DNA of 64,000 nt from Ypsolopha sequella (Eukaryota; Arthropoda; Insecta; Lepidoptera; Ypsolophidae), in the NCBI GenBank assembly GCA_934047225.1, contig OW203993.1, forward strand, positions 23,760,069 to 23,824,068, read 5' to 3'. Below are positions 22,640 through 34,109 of the stretch, piece after piece. The translations under genes and the position numbers were made by a program. Each line of letters starts with the position of its first letter. Position 1 is the stretch's first letter. The notes beneath the pieces were generated by a model that saw only the letters and a program-made list of their open reading frames with translations, had not been told where the DNA came from and did not search any database.

Positions 22640-24778
22640 GAGGCTTTGGGTTATTACACCGCTTTTTGTGGCTCAAGCTTGTGTTATGATCGAAAACCGA
22701 GGAATATTAGGGATTATCACGCGCCCCCTTTACTTAGGGGCTGTTGAGGACAAGAATAGGGTAGTGGTATTTTTTGAGATTGTTTTATTGTTTAGAACAG
22801 TAGAATTATGTTTAATACTTTGGACCTAAAAATATGTTGAAAACGCTAGAAAATTAAAAAACATAAACGTACTCAAAAGGCAAAAATGCTTTTAAAGTTG
22901 CATTGGATGTCTATTATAATAAATATTATATTAATAAAATAGTAAAAAGTAGTGTCTGTACATTGAATATTTTTGCGAAATTTTAAATGACATGGTTTAT
23001 TTGTACCACTTACCGAGCCTCCAGTATGAATTTGGCTATATCAATAAAAGTCACCTTGTATAGATTTATAACTAAGTGTCCGAACGGTAATAAAAAATAC
23101 AAGAAAATATTCTCGATAAATAACATAATATTTGTAACATAGTAATAATTTTAACATAGGGTGGTAAGACCCCGGATTACACTGGTGAAGAAAATATAGC
23201 TAATTCATAATGATTGTTTGTTTTAGGCTGGGATTACATGAAGCGATTTCGGAGTGCTGAAAAACTCCGTAGTCACAGTAAGACTTGCACTGGATTGAGT
23301 TGTACTAATACCAAAATGTTTTTTTCCTGGATCCCTTGACTTATTTCTTCTGAAAATACCTGTAACAAAAATTTCTTTTTCAAATATTGCTTTTCGTAAC
23401 CATCTCCTGATATTACACGAGAGTACCCGTAACTAGTTATGCCTTTATCCGTAAATCTACTAGTAAAAAGTAAACAAAAAAAAAACCACATGGTCCAGTT
23501 GTCATGTCATGGTCACTTATTACATAATTTGAAAAAAAAAAAAAACGAAAATATTGGAAATATTTTCACTTCACTATTAAATATGACGTTGCTCTTTCAC
23601 TTTTTATAATTTAGTACTCCCACTCCCAAAAAGATTCGGTCGATCGTTTATCGTTCGAGCATATGTCCATCTCTTACGCACGCATAGAGAGTGTGATAGA
23701 GATGGATACGACCGAACGATATTCGATCGAATTTTGTCACTTCGGAGTAGGCCATCTGGGTGACCTAACGAAGTGTTGAAAATCTTTTACTCTCTACAGC
23801 GATTCACAAAATTGTTCCGATTGGTTTCTGTGCATGAAGCGCGTCAATGCAGTTTAACAAAATGTAACGATCACATCACATCTGACCATAGAATATGAAC
23901 AGCGTCAGAATTATGAGGGTTCTTTGAAAGAAACTAGGTCTGTCCTTATATTGAAAAAAATACATTTGTTTGCTTGGTCTTTTATTACAGTGGGTGTCCA
24001 AATTAATAGGGACAGTGCACATTTTTGTGATTTATTTACCAAAGATGGTAGCGCCTGACAAACATTTCGGCGTCATTTGAGTACGAAACCCAAATTTTTA
24101 TTATTTACTTTATTTGTCTTTTGCAATTTATTTATCGATTTATTATTTATTATATTATTTATATATCTACTTTATCTGACTTTATTTCGAACACGTATGT
24201 TTTACCTTTTCTAAGATAAAGAACAAAAAAAATAAAAAAAATAAATAAAAAAATAATAAATTGACAGCCCAAAAAGCAAAATTTGCAAAAAAAAACATGT
24301 GTCACAACACAACTTGTATGAAGGCAATCTCTGTCCTTCAACGTGTTAATTTGACACTAGGCAAAACGCTCATAGCCTATGGGAAATAATGCGAAATTGT
24401 CAATCTTGTACTAAGCAAGACATGATCAAGATTGCTCGTGAAAACTCGCAGAAAACGACTTTTCACAAAGACTAAATCGATTTTTCTCCCCGAAAAGCCC
24501 GATACTACAAATTTTATCTAAATCCTTAAAGCCATTTTCTAGAACCCGAAACAAATATACAGGATGTTATTGTTATTATTATTATTATTTCATTTTCTTT
24601 TGGCCATATCTTCGGAACGAAAGGTTGGACTAAAGGGTGTCAAAATCTACCTGTTTCTTTATGCCAAAACTTTAACGGCGTATATCTCCTAAACGGCTGT
24701 AGCGAGACCCATGTTCATGGTACTCTAAGAAAATTCTAACAAAAAACCGGACATCTTATATCAAGTCCGGACATTTTA
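22640..24778. other. 2.1 kb, no gene seen; two minor items
   Basis: 23006-23061 is an F-family MITE end (ccagtatgaatttggctata, gtcaccttgta). 23638-23738 is a weak palindrome (gatcgtttatcgttcg..ccatctct and agagatgg..cgaacgatattcgatc). A lone cagtgggtgtccaaattaat at 23989 resembles a mariner terminus without a partner. A (TTA)n patch is at 24567-24590. Confidence 0.45.
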
Positions 24779-24993
24779 GTCACCAAATGCAATAATTAGC
24801 GCACGCTACACAAGAAGAGCGGCCGTGGGGTCGAGGGGATAAAGACTGAAGATTTATATTTTTCTTTATTTTTATTTTTCTGTAATTTAATACGAAAATT
24901 AACTTTTTTTTTCCATCTAAGCCAAAAATCCGGTCAAAGTCTGGATGGAAGGCCAAAAGACCGGACAAATCCGGACAGATGGTGACCCTAAAT
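24779..24993. mobile_element. Possible small DNA element
   Basis: Ends agtcacca (left) and tggtgaccct (right) form a short inverted pair. The right part has repeated ccggac words (gaccggacaaatccggacag), and similar words lie just outside at 24747-24772. The minus-strand open frame across it has no motif. The boundaries are tentative. Confidence 0.35.
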
Positions 24994-25180
24994 ACAGCAC
25001 GGTTGGTGTAAGCTCGGACTAAACAGAAACTAATCATCTCTAAAGCCACAATACTCGAGGACAAGGACTTTTCCTGCAAGTTTGATTAACTCAATCACAA
25101 TCTGGTAATCTTTGAAGCCCTCCATGGAAACGTCCATTAGGGTCTACAAGGTTCTGTGTCTACAAAAAACTACGATTTAA

Positions 25181-25565
25181 GAGGGAATGAGTCGTATCCT
25201 CTACGAAACGCACAACTTAAGATGGTTATTCTTATTTTTGAATTACAGATATTAAATAAATGTGATTTATGGCATTTCGCGAACATAGTTTAGTGTCAGT
25301 TGATCTTTTCTGGCAAAATTTTGTTATTTTATGTATGAGGTTTAAAACGTATGGGCACACAAACTTAAAAGACGCTTTTAATTATGTGCGCCCATACATT
25401 TACAACGTAAAGCATAAAATAACAAAATTTTGCCGGAAATGCCTAACTGACACTTAACTATGTTCGCGAAATGCCATAAATCACATTTATTTAATATCTG
25501 TAATTCAAAAATAACAAGAACCATCTTAAGTTGTGCGTTTCGTAGAGGATACGACTCGTTCCCCC
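25181..25565. mobile_element. TTAA-flanked fold-back MITE, family U
   Basis: TTAA at 25177-25180 and 25566-25569. Arms of roughly 170-180 bp: left gagggaatgagtcg, tatcctctacgaaacgcac, atggcatttcgcgaacatag; the right arm mirrors these with few changes. Centre near 25355-25390. There is no transposase. An open frame inside it (25269-25457) is a by-product. Confidence 0.9.
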
Positions 25566-25723
25566 TTAACCCTCCTTAATCTCTTATAGCAGAAACAATA
25601 GATCGCACTCCAGATCTTAACCCGGATCCATTTTACAGATTAAACACGTATAAAATATGGTTTTCTTTTAAGTAGACTAAAAATTAATAAAATTCAAGTA
25701 TTCTTGCTTGTATGAAGTCATGA

Positions 25724-26016
25724 TTTTTAGGGTTCCGTACCCAAAGGGTAACTAACGGGACCCTATTACTAAGACTCCGCTGTCCATCTGTCCGTCTGTC
25801 ACTAGGCTGTATCTCATGAACCATGATAGTTAGATAGTTAAAATATTCACAGATGATGTATTTCTGTTGCCGCTATAACAACAAATACTAAAAAACATAA
25901 TAAAAATAAATATTTAAGGGGGCTCTCATACAAAAAACGTGATTTTTTTGCCGTTTTTATAGATTACGGTACGGAACCCTTAGTGCGCGAGTCCGACTCG
26001 CACTTGGCCGGTTTTT
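25724..26016 (-). mobile_element. Interspersed repeat, family Q (copy Q1)
   Basis: On the minus strand it starts accggccaagtgcgagtcgg then actcgcgcac and ends in gggtacggaaccctaaaaa. Inside, agggttccgtacc at one end and ggtacggaaccct at the other form an inverted pair. The second near-full copy is 37111-37406. Poly-A-like end; no frame. A type recalled as abundant in Lepidoptera. Confidence 0.75.
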
Positions 26017-28174
26017 GTTCTTGAAGTGAATACTTTTTTGTTCGCATCTTGTATAGGGGGGCTTGTTCAGAACTTGTTACGTCACTTCCGGTATGTCTTT
26101 TGTTTTCTGGTTACAGATTATTACGTTTTTTAATCGTTCATTATTTGTTTTAAGTTATTATTCATGATGAGTTAAAGTTTTTTGATCGGAATAATAAAAA
26201 TGTTGAAATGACCCCGTTAGCGACTGACTAATTATTATTGTATCTATGGCTATGATTCCTATCCTGTGATTGAGTAAAGAGGCGACATAAGAAGTACCCA
26301 CTTAAATTACTTACGATTGTATCTCTGGCGTACTTTTTAGTTTTTAGTTATTATACTGCTTTGTAACCGACTAACTTTAACCAATTAAAATTTCAAGATG
26401 AGGGTATATTTTTGTAAATAAAATATTGTTTAAATTCATAAACAACAAGTTGTTTTATTTCTCAAAGAAATTTACAATAACATAATACGCGATCCGGGCA
26501 TGTTTATTGTTATTATATTTGTAACACATCTGCTTTTTTAACCCTAACTCAGTGTTAAACTCAATAAAATCCATCAGATTTCTTGTGAAATGAACAAGAC
26601 TAACCGTCGGGTAACTAAAGAAATTTAAATAACGACCTTAATGAAGCCACAAACAAAATATGTTATGAAAAGTCCCGTGTAAAAAATATGCTATACTGTG
26701 ACCAACCATATTTAATCTTTTAAGCAAGATTGATAAATAAAACGCCGCTTCAAAAAAACGTTAAAATGAAAAAAAAAGCACTTGATCATTTTAAACGTAA
26801 GAAGAAAACATTATTTGTTTTAACGAACTTCTACATAATCTTATTGACGTATTGTTTTCATAAACAATAAGCTAAATTTTAGAAATTAAATACCATAAAT
26901 TACCGCAATAATATTGCAACTATTTATCATGTTGAATAGACTGTAGTTTACAATGTAAAATCGCCACACGGTAGTTTAATAGTGCTCATATAATCTGACC
27001 TAAAACCCCCCGGCGCTGAATGGGCCCATTGGACATCCGTACAATCATATTTAAAATAATAAAATATGTCAGCGACGTAATAATTGGGGCGTAAAATTAT
27101 GATAATATAAATAGTTTAGAGGCTGAAAATAATTTTATAGTTTTGTGATTCGAACGCAGCGTGCTCGCAAATCATAACTCTGTTTAGAGAGCGACTGCGC
27201 CGTCTTGATACGTTCAAATTAAATGGGTGTTTAATAAAAGTAATTTAATTAATCTGACTGTAAATACCATACACCAAAGCTTTAAAAAATACATATGAAA
27301 AGGTTTATGACGTGAAACATTTGTAAAATGGCCTTTTTTTAAATTACTCTCAATTATATTTAATTGTTTGAGCAAGTTACCAAAGTTTCAAAATAAAATG
27401 TTTCGAGATGATGTTGCGGAGTCATTAAAAAAAACTGCTTAATTTTTATACATATAAGCAAAAATTTAATCAAGGATCAAAACTGTTAGGTTTTCTATTA
27501 GGAAAAGACAGCCATTTTATTGTACAAAACTTTATAATAATTCATAAAAAAGCCAGACAAGTTTTATATGCTATGCGTCCGAATCTACAAGACACTAATA
27601 CTGGCAATATTTTAATTGTTTTATTGGAATTTTTAAAAAAAGAAAATATCAAGAAGAGGCGGTCTTGGAATCGGATTTATTATAGTACTTTCTGTGGATT
27701 TAGAGTTCCGCTGTCGCCTATAAACCTTTCTATTGCATCATTTTCATTTCCGTTTTTTCAAATGATTCTATTAAGTTTAATATTAGAGTCAAATATTTTA
27801 TTTATACAAACAAAACGGAACCCTTTGTTTCGACTACAATTCTCACTTAACAAATTTTCTTTCATTTAAGTTTCTGAATTTTTTTCTGCGTTTGTCAACA
27901 TTAAAACTTAATTTATGGTTTCACTCGTTTGATCTCAGGCGAAAATTTTCGGTGGAAAGTGGGTAATATTCATTTGTTTTTAATGTATTACAAAGGAAAT
28001 TGCTGGAGAGTAAAGTGCTTCTAACAATAACCTGGTTTTTATGTCATTGATATAATAGGTGTGAGCTGAATCCTTTCATCGCGAGGAAAATTTATTTATC
28101 AGCGTTTATCGTTGCATACGCGTAGAAAAATTTTTGCGAGCAATAAAAAAAAACTTTACTAATATTTGCATAGA
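26017..28174. other. 2.1 kb without a recognised feature
   Basis: AT-rich, low complexity in places. The frame at 27573-27869 has no start context or motif. Nothing else was recognised on either strand. Confidence 0.5.
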
Positions 28175-28178
28175 TTAA

Positions 28179-28757
28179 AGCGCTACTGAAAAAGAAGACA
28201 CTTTAAGAACTTGCATATCGCCGTACAAGAACCAATACCGCGAATGTCATTTTTTATTATTCTTTAGCCTCTGACTTTAAAATTTCAAATAAAATATGAA
28301 ACTATGAATATTTTGACTTCCGCGGTGTTGCACATAAAAACCAACAAACCCGCGTGCTAACACCGCGTGAGTCAAAATGTTAACAGTCTTCTATTGTACT
28401 TCAGTAAAGACGGTATCATTTTGATAAAATAGTATATCATTTTTGGAATCTTTTTCTAGGAATCTGTTAAACAGAAACGCGATTAGAGAAATTCGGCTCG
28501 ATACAAATAATTATTGAAATGAGGTCTTTTTCGACACCATTTCTCATGGTTTGACAATGTGGAACGACATATGGACTGCAATTATATTTTATTAGATGAG
28601 TTTTAAAATAAACGAAATTTCGATAGCAATCTTAGTACATTTTATATGAATTAAAAACCGACTTTTTGCTACTTTTCACGAATCCGTCCCTCTCGCACCG
28701 AGGGTTTTTTCGTACATATATGGAGTAACAGGGACGGTAAAACTTCTACATATCGCC
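28179..28757. mobile_element. TTAA-flanked MITE, family A (copy A1), interrupted
   Basis: TTAA at 28175-28178 and 28758-28761. Ends agcgctactg and catatcgcc. It shares the body of A2 (46403-46818) and A3 (49163-49583): ttttgataaaatagtata, aacgcgatt, aaattcggctcgata, aatgaggtc, aaccgactttttgctac, cgaatccgtccctctcgc. About 178 bp absent from A2 and A3 (28218-28395) interrupts it. Confidence 0.85.
28218..28395. mobile_element. Insertion nested in MITE A1
   Basis: Sequence present only in A1. It contains an inverted repeat at 28310-28378 (attttgactt..cgcggtgttgcac mirrored by gtgctaacaccgcg..agtcaaaat). The ends are approximate and no clear target duplication was found. Confidence 0.55.
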
Positions 28758-28849
28758 TTAATAGCTGATTAATTAATAAAGTTGTGTTCCAAATTTGCAA
28801 CGCCTATAAAATAGACATCTAAGTCATAAGCGCGACAAAAACATTTATA

Positions 28850-28905
28850 ATATCTGTATATACTTAGATTACAATAAATGTTTGAGTTTGAGTTTGAGTT
28901 CTTTA
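28850..28905 (+). mobile_element. LINE 3' tail remnant
   Basis: acaataaatgtttgagtttg followed by agtttgag: an AATAAA signal running into a (TTTGAG)n tail, the way several non-LTR elements in this window end. Only the tail is visible. Confidence 0.4.
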
Positions 28906-29519
28906 TATCCCATAAGTATAGTATATAGGTAATTAACTATATAGAATAAGAATAATTGTGTTACTAGCTTTAAGGCTCCAGTCCCCTAAAAATCATTATT
29001 CTTGCAGAATTATCAGAAAAGAAAGATTTTATTGTAGTTAGTAAGAGAGCAATAAATAAAATACATTTTACGTTAATTTATAGTGTGGAATTTGAAGATT
29101 TCAAAACACATTTTTTCATTTACTTTAATGCTACTTTTAATAGGTTTTTTAGGCTTTAAACATATCTTTATTTATGTTCTACGCGTTGAGAGTCTCATTC
29201 ATGCACACGTCACGTAAAAATTATGACAAAAACAAGAAATTTATTCAGGTAACATTTATTCCCATATCTTCAACAATAATCTTACCTGGTTACTTTTTTG
29301 GATAATACTTTAGTTTTCTTATTTCGAGTGCTTTAAGTAGTTGTGATTTTATGAATTCAACCACTGGTAAAATATTTTTTTTCTACTAGAAAACTATCGT
29401 TTAGCGTAGTCAAATTTAAAACACGTAGAATAGAACTATTAATAAGTGAAATAACAAAAAACGGTATTTAAAAAATTATTTTAAGAACATTTATCAAATC
29501 GAAACTTATCGAGAGTTTT
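28906..29519. other. No gene seen
   Basis: AT-rich sequence without recognisable features. Confidence 0.5.
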
Positions 29520-29700
29520 AAACACAAAACGCGTCGATATTTCCCTCAGTTTCGCTGGGACATCGCAGCGTTCAGACGTGTGTTGTGTAGCTCGACGTCA
29601 TTTTACCTCCCGCTCGCACGGTTGCTCCCTTTCCCTCGCGTAGATTCTTATGGAGAGGCGAACTGTATCACGAAAGTTGCTCTACTTGAATATTGCACTT
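29520..29700 (+). promoter_or_regulatory. GC-richer island, possible transcription start region
   Basis: A GC- and CpG-richer patch in AT-rich surroundings, with TCAGT/TCAG initiator-like words (ccctcagtttcgctgg, gttcagacgtgtg) and an ATG at 29650 that opens only 19 codons. No TATA box and no downstream exon were recognised, so this is a weak call that could equally be a repeat fragment. Confidence 0.15.
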
Positions 29701-29782
29701 ATCATTTAATAAGTAAACAACTACGGATAAAATATTTTTTGAATATTTTAAGAAATCCCTGTTTCGATAAAATAAAGTCTAA

Positions 29783-30541
29783 TCTACGTCCGTCCGTATT
29801 TCACAGCATCATAACTTTAGCATCGTAAAGATAAAGACATGAAATTTGGCACAAAAATAGCATTAACTTGCCTACATATTACATTGTAAAAAAAATATGA
29901 AAAATTTGAAATTGTTTAAAATATTTTCAAAACAAAAGTGAGAAAAATAAAAAAATATCCTAAACATACAATATGGGTATCAAACTGTAGACACTAAGAA
30001 GGTGATTCTAAAAATATATACTTTTACTATATTTACTGGCACTGGTTTTGTGAAATCTTAAAAAAAAACACAATAATGTGTATGTCCGAAACTGGTAGAC
30101 CGAAAAATATGAAAAAAATGTCCATTATAGATCATAACTGACCAATATCCGGGAAAACTATAGTGATTTAAAAATATAAAAAAAGTAAAATAAATAGAAA
30201 AAAAACATTTATAAAAATACAATATGGGTATCACATTGTAGGTATTAAAAAGCTTATTGTAATAATATATAGTTTGGCTATATTTAATTGTATCTATTTC
30301 GATAAATACTTGAAAATCTATAAAAAAATATACATTTGTCCCCCCTCTTATCTCCAAAACTGGTGGACCGAAAAATATGAAAAAAATCATGGTAGGTAAT
30401 ACGCGTTTACGTAAGAATTACAGAAAAAATAAAGTGGTTGAGAAATTCACAAAAAAAAATGATAAAACTAAATTTATCATCCACAATACGGAACCCTAGG
30501 TTCTGACTAGAGACTAGATCTTTGCGGTAGGCCGTTTTTTT
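29783..30541 (-). mobile_element. Interspersed repeat, family P (copy P1)
   Basis: Minus-strand copy of the repeat at 50557-51330: shared words include acgatgat/atccacaatacggaacc, ctaggttctga, ggtggaccgaaaaatatg, aatatgggtatca and catgaaatttggc, and the outer end gtccgtccgtat. The head is a decayed form of the accggcc..gactcgc head of family Q. Non-coding; a 110-codon open stretch inside it is poly-A/T driven. Confidence 0.7.
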
Positions 30542-31249
30542 GGGCGGTTTTAATTTAGTTTTCAGAGCTTTTATTACTACCCTTAATTTTTATCATAAGT
30601 ATCCGGTTATCCGGATAATACATTATCCGTTATCCGGATAGTAAAAATCTGCGAATATTTATGATTAAGTTATGTTAATGTGTGTTAATTCGAAAACCCG
30701 TAAAGCCGTATTTTAGAAGTTGTGGTCTAAAAAACCCACGGGGATGGCGTGACACAAATTTTATACCAGCACCGCTGTCGCCACTTTTTGGAATAACTAA
30801 AGCCGAAGCTACATCCTTTTTATTACTTTACTTACTTTTATTTAAAATATCTTAAAAAGCTATCGAAGTCACTAAAACCGACAGTCGAGATAACAACGTG
30901 CTAGACAATAATGCATCAAAACAAAAGAACGTACGCAGCGGCGGTTCTTATCATTAAAACATCACATTTCTAAAACTACACTTTTTACCTCTTTTATTGC
31001 ACCTTAGTCATAATCATGGACACACAAACTGACAGACACTTAATTACCGTAAGAGTTTCTATTTTTGATATTATATTACTTTAAGAACTGATTGTAATAT
31101 GTGTGTGAGTATTAGGAATACATAATTTTAAATGTTTTCATTGTTACGATTTGATTATTAATTTTCTACATTTCCAAATTTTATAAAGGTATTTTTTATG
31201 TCAGGCATTAGTTAAATGAAAATCTTGATGAATAAAGAAATTTTCGGGC
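30542..31249. other. No gene seen; TTATCCGGATAA cluster
   Basis: 30598-30642 holds several overlapping ttatccggata palindromes, a small simple-sequence cluster. Otherwise unassigned. Confidence 0.5.
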
Positions 31250-31425
31250 ACAACTACACGCTTTTTAGGGCATGCAGGTTTCCTTAGAGCGATAGGCTCA
31301 TCATGTTGAGACGTAATAATCGTCAGAGAAACGCGGGTGTACTTATAGGTACACGTATGGGTTGACTTATGACTTGCATCTCACAGTTCACACTCGGAAC
31401 ACCTCTTGACACCCCTTCGGTAAAA
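31250..31425 (+). mobile_element. SINE-like repeat, family S (copy S2)
   Basis: Core ctcatcatgttgagacgtaa then taatcgtcagagaaacgc and gggtgtac, followed by tgacttgcatctcacagtt and ctcttgacacccc, as in S1. It includes gggcatgcaggtttcctt, a segment also found in the tRNA-derived SINE at 12.5 kb. The 5' end is unclear. Confidence 0.6.
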
Positions 31426-31734
31426 ATCTGCAAATAATTGCATGACCTAAATGTAATGTGTCTAAATACTAATCACTCTTACTGCTACCAATAAGCCATC
31501 TATTCCAGGTAGATTTACTTTTGTTTATTTTGCTTTTGCAAATTCATTTTGTTTGTTCCGATAAACAAACCAAACTTTGTAAATTACCGTTACTTGAATA
31601 ATTAAAAACCTTCGCATGTCAAATTTTAAGTAATCATACACGAAGTAGAGCAACATTCAGGTGCGGTCTCTAACATCATAATGCAGCGGGGGGAGCGCCA
31701 CTTCTAAAGACTCAGGTAAGATGAAAGCGAAATG

Positions 31735-31860
31735 TTGCAAAGAGAGTCTGGGGCCTTAAGTTACTTTGCTGTGCCCGACAGGGTCCGTAATTGATACTAT
31801 ACTAAATGTTATTTAAGACCTTTCGAACATTATGGTGCAAATAAATTTGAATTGAATTGA
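31735..31860 (+). mobile_element. LINE 3' end with (TTGAA) tail
   Basis: Ends gtgcaaataaatttgaattg followed by aattgaattga: AATAAA then a short-repeat tail. The upstream gggtccgtaattgatac and cctttcgaacattatgg are non-coding as far as I can tell. Confidence 0.45.
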
Positions 31861-31943
31861 ATTGAAATGTTGAAGTCAGACAATAAAAATCTAAGTTAAA
31901 TCTTATCTAGTTGTACGAATAAAGATTTTATTATTATATTATA

Positions 31944-32438
31944 TTAATAAAGCCCATGACTTATAAAATATGCTTTCCGCGTAGTCAAGATGAAGAACAG
32001 TGTGTTAAGATTCTGTCTTTTCTGACATGTACAAAAAAAACATTTTTTTTTATTGTCGTTGCATTTGCTAATAAAAGTATAAACATAACTATCGAGATTA
32101 AATAGATCTATCCAATAACCATACCGCGCCACGTAATCAATTCCATCGATTACTGCATTATCGTCTGTATTACTACACAATAAGGACTTTAGAAGAGGCT
32201 TCATATTTACAACAATAACACCACCCATCTTCTTGATCATAAACTTAAGCTTGGTCTAGAAAGTTTGATTAGGTAGCTTAGACACGCTCATATACGCTGT
32301 CCTTTAGATTATGCGATTCTCGTATATATTACAATGCAATAAGAACCCTGGCTGTGTTTATGACGATGCAGACTATGTCACTTTGTGTGATGTGATGACC
32401 AGCGTTGTGGATTAGGACCTCATTTGTAGTGGAAGGTC
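31944..32438. other. No gene seen
   Basis: A minus-strand open stretch (31944-32240) lacks motif or start context. Otherwise AT-rich. Confidence 0.45.
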
Positions 32439-32442
32439 TTAA

Positions 32443-32865
32443 GGCGCTCTTATCCCAAAATCAGTAATTTCAAAGTCAAATAGAACTTTCAAATATCGTC
32501 TAAAACTTCCAAAAAAAAAATAAGCAATATAGTTCGAACCTTTATCTAGGTCTTTCACGCATGTGTTACACGATCAGATACACTTTGCTCGATAGAAATA
32601 ATTTACGAACACAGCATGTAATAAGACCTTTCAAATCATGCCATTTCCATAATTCCACTCTTTTATTGACGAAACATATCTGGTAATATTGCTCTTTAAA
32701 TTTTCTAGGTCGACCACGTAAGTGGGTTTTAATAAACATATCCCTTATTTTTAAACAATTTAAAACCGATAAAAAAAACGAAAAAGTATAAAAGTGTGGT
32801 TATTTTCTTTACTCCTTACACGTAAAGAAAAAGACAGAGAGTCACTCTTCTGGGATAAGAGCGCC
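32443..32865. mobile_element. TTAA-flanked MITE, family I
   Basis: TTAA at 32439-32442 and 32866-32869 encloses exact 15-bp inverted ends GGCGCTCTTATCCCA. The first six bases also start family A, which hints at the same helper enzyme. The interior is AT-rich and non-coding. Confidence 0.85.
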
Positions 32866-32993
32866 TTAAATAATATGAGCTCGAAGATAAGAATGAAAGT
32901 TGGTTTTTGTCACCTTCATTATACCTATGACAGAAATAAATATCTATGTTTGAACACTTGGCGATTTATCCATCGCAAGGAGATATAAATTAA

Positions 32994-33181
32994 CATTATA
33001 TCATTGCAGTATAGAAACGCAGAAAGAAAAGTAAATCTGGATGTGAGGAGCTCTGAACCGGGATTGCTTGGTAGAGCAATCGCCCGGTAAGCGAGAGGTC
33101 CCGGGTTCGTATCCCGGTTCAGAGCTCCTCACATCCGAATTTACTTTTCTTTCTGCGTTTCTATACTACAATGGTATAATG
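32994..33181. mobile_element. TTAA-bounded palindrome with tRNA-like core
   Basis: TTAA at 32990-32993 and 33182-33185. Two 74-bp arms (32990-33063 and 33112-33185) are near-perfect inverted copies with about five mismatches; each contains gtagtatagaaacgcagaaa-type sequence and gatgtgaggagctctgaacc. The 48-nt loop plus the arm tips form a tRNA-like fold (next entry). No protein coding. The TTAA flank groups it with families A, B, I, J and U. Confidence 0.85.
33051..33124 (+). tRNA. tRNA-like sequence, anticodon position GGT (Thr-like)
   Basis: A 74-nt tRNA-like fold. Acceptor CTCTGAA/TTCAGAG pairs perfectly over 7 bp. The T arm CCGGG-TTCGTAT-CCCGG is perfect over 5 bp, with a B box differing from consensus by one base (GGTTCGTATCC). 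The variable loop is AGGTC. The anticodon arm ATCGC-CCGGTAA-GCGAG has four pairs and reads GGT at 34-36. Against function: position 33 is C instead of T, bases 8-9 are CC, and the D arm is shortened (GCTT-GGTA-GAGC). More likely a captured tRNA or tRNA-like Pol III unit than a working tRNA-Thr. Confidence 0.35.
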
Positions 33182-33458
33182 TTAATTCATTATACACTAA
33201 CCTGAATTTTTTTAATTTTGACAGCCCTCAATTTCCTTAATAGGGGCTAGATAGATGCTCCTTAGAATTGTGTATAAATCAAAATGTCATCTATGGTATT
33301 CGTTTTTGCACGGGGTGTTCAAATGGATCACTTAAGAGGCCTGCGAAGAAATTCTAATTCATACAAACGAAATACCAAAACCATTTGTAAATCATAGATA
33401 TTCTTAAGGTAGAGTTTATTTACTCCGATTGCATTACAGAATACCTAGGTTCTTAAAT

Positions 33459-33726
33459 ATACAACGTGTAACAGAAAAGTGTAACCATATTTGAAGAGCT
33501 TATTCAGTAAATGGTATAGAACAACTTTTACTATGGAGCCAACCCTGAAATCTCAAAAAAAAATCTGTTGTTTCATACATTTCGGCTGAGCGGCATTGCA
33601 TTTTTCTATGAAACAGTAAAAATTTCTTTTCGGGATACAGGATTTGCTCCATAGTAAAAGTTGTTCTATACCATTGACTGAATAAGCTCTTCAAATATGG
33701 TTACACCTTTCTGTTACACGTTGTAT
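33459..33726. mobile_element. MITE family C (copy C1)
   Basis: Inverted ends atacaacgtgtaacag and ctgttacacgttgtat continue inward as gtgtaaccatatttgaagag and cttattcag..aatggtatagaacaac. The centre has cggctgagcggcattgcat. Copies at 39957-40206 and 43066-43314. TA lies outside both ends, as expected of mariner-like elements. Confidence 0.85.
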
Positions 33727-33741
33727 ATTCTTAAATATAAT

Positions 33742-34105
33742 AGGCAATATATACAACATTTTTCTTTTATATACCTCCACAACTTCTATATGAAAAAAAG
33801 AATTCAACCGAATGGTGTTTTTTTTGGTTTCAATTCTCTACTGCTCCTAAGCGGCTTGGTCGATTCAATAAATTTATGTTTTCAGTAATATATAAACTTA
33901 CAAGCTATAAACATAACAACAAAGTATTAGTCAATCAAACAATCAAATCCATGTGAAAAGTATTATTTTCTGCTACTTCGCCCTATCAAGAACGCAGCGA
34001 GCGTCGTAACAGCCACTATCCATTGCGCGCTAATATTTCAATGTCGTTTCCATAGATATTCGTATCAACAAACATCGAGCTGCTAATTTGGCGACACTAA
34101 TCGCC
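33742..34105. mobile_element. MITE family B, left-truncated (copy B2)
   Basis: Same body as B3: acaacatttttctttt, gaatggtgtttttt, tactgctcctaagcggcttgg, cgcagcgagcgtcgtaacag, atcgagctgctaatttggcg. It ends tcgcc before TTAA (34106-34109). The outer 100 bp or so of the left end is missing, and C1 lies 16 bp away. Confidence 0.8.
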
Positions 34106-34109
34106 TTAA

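Noticed and set aside
23985..24030. Terminus-like cagtgggtgtccaaattaat
   Set aside because: No matching inverted end within the following kilobases.
25269..25457. 62-codon frame
   Set aside because: It lies across the two arms of the U fold-back and reflects the inverted repeat.
30058..30390. 110-codon minus-strand frame
   Set aside because: Phe/Tyr/Ile-rich translation of T-rich DNA inside repeat P1.
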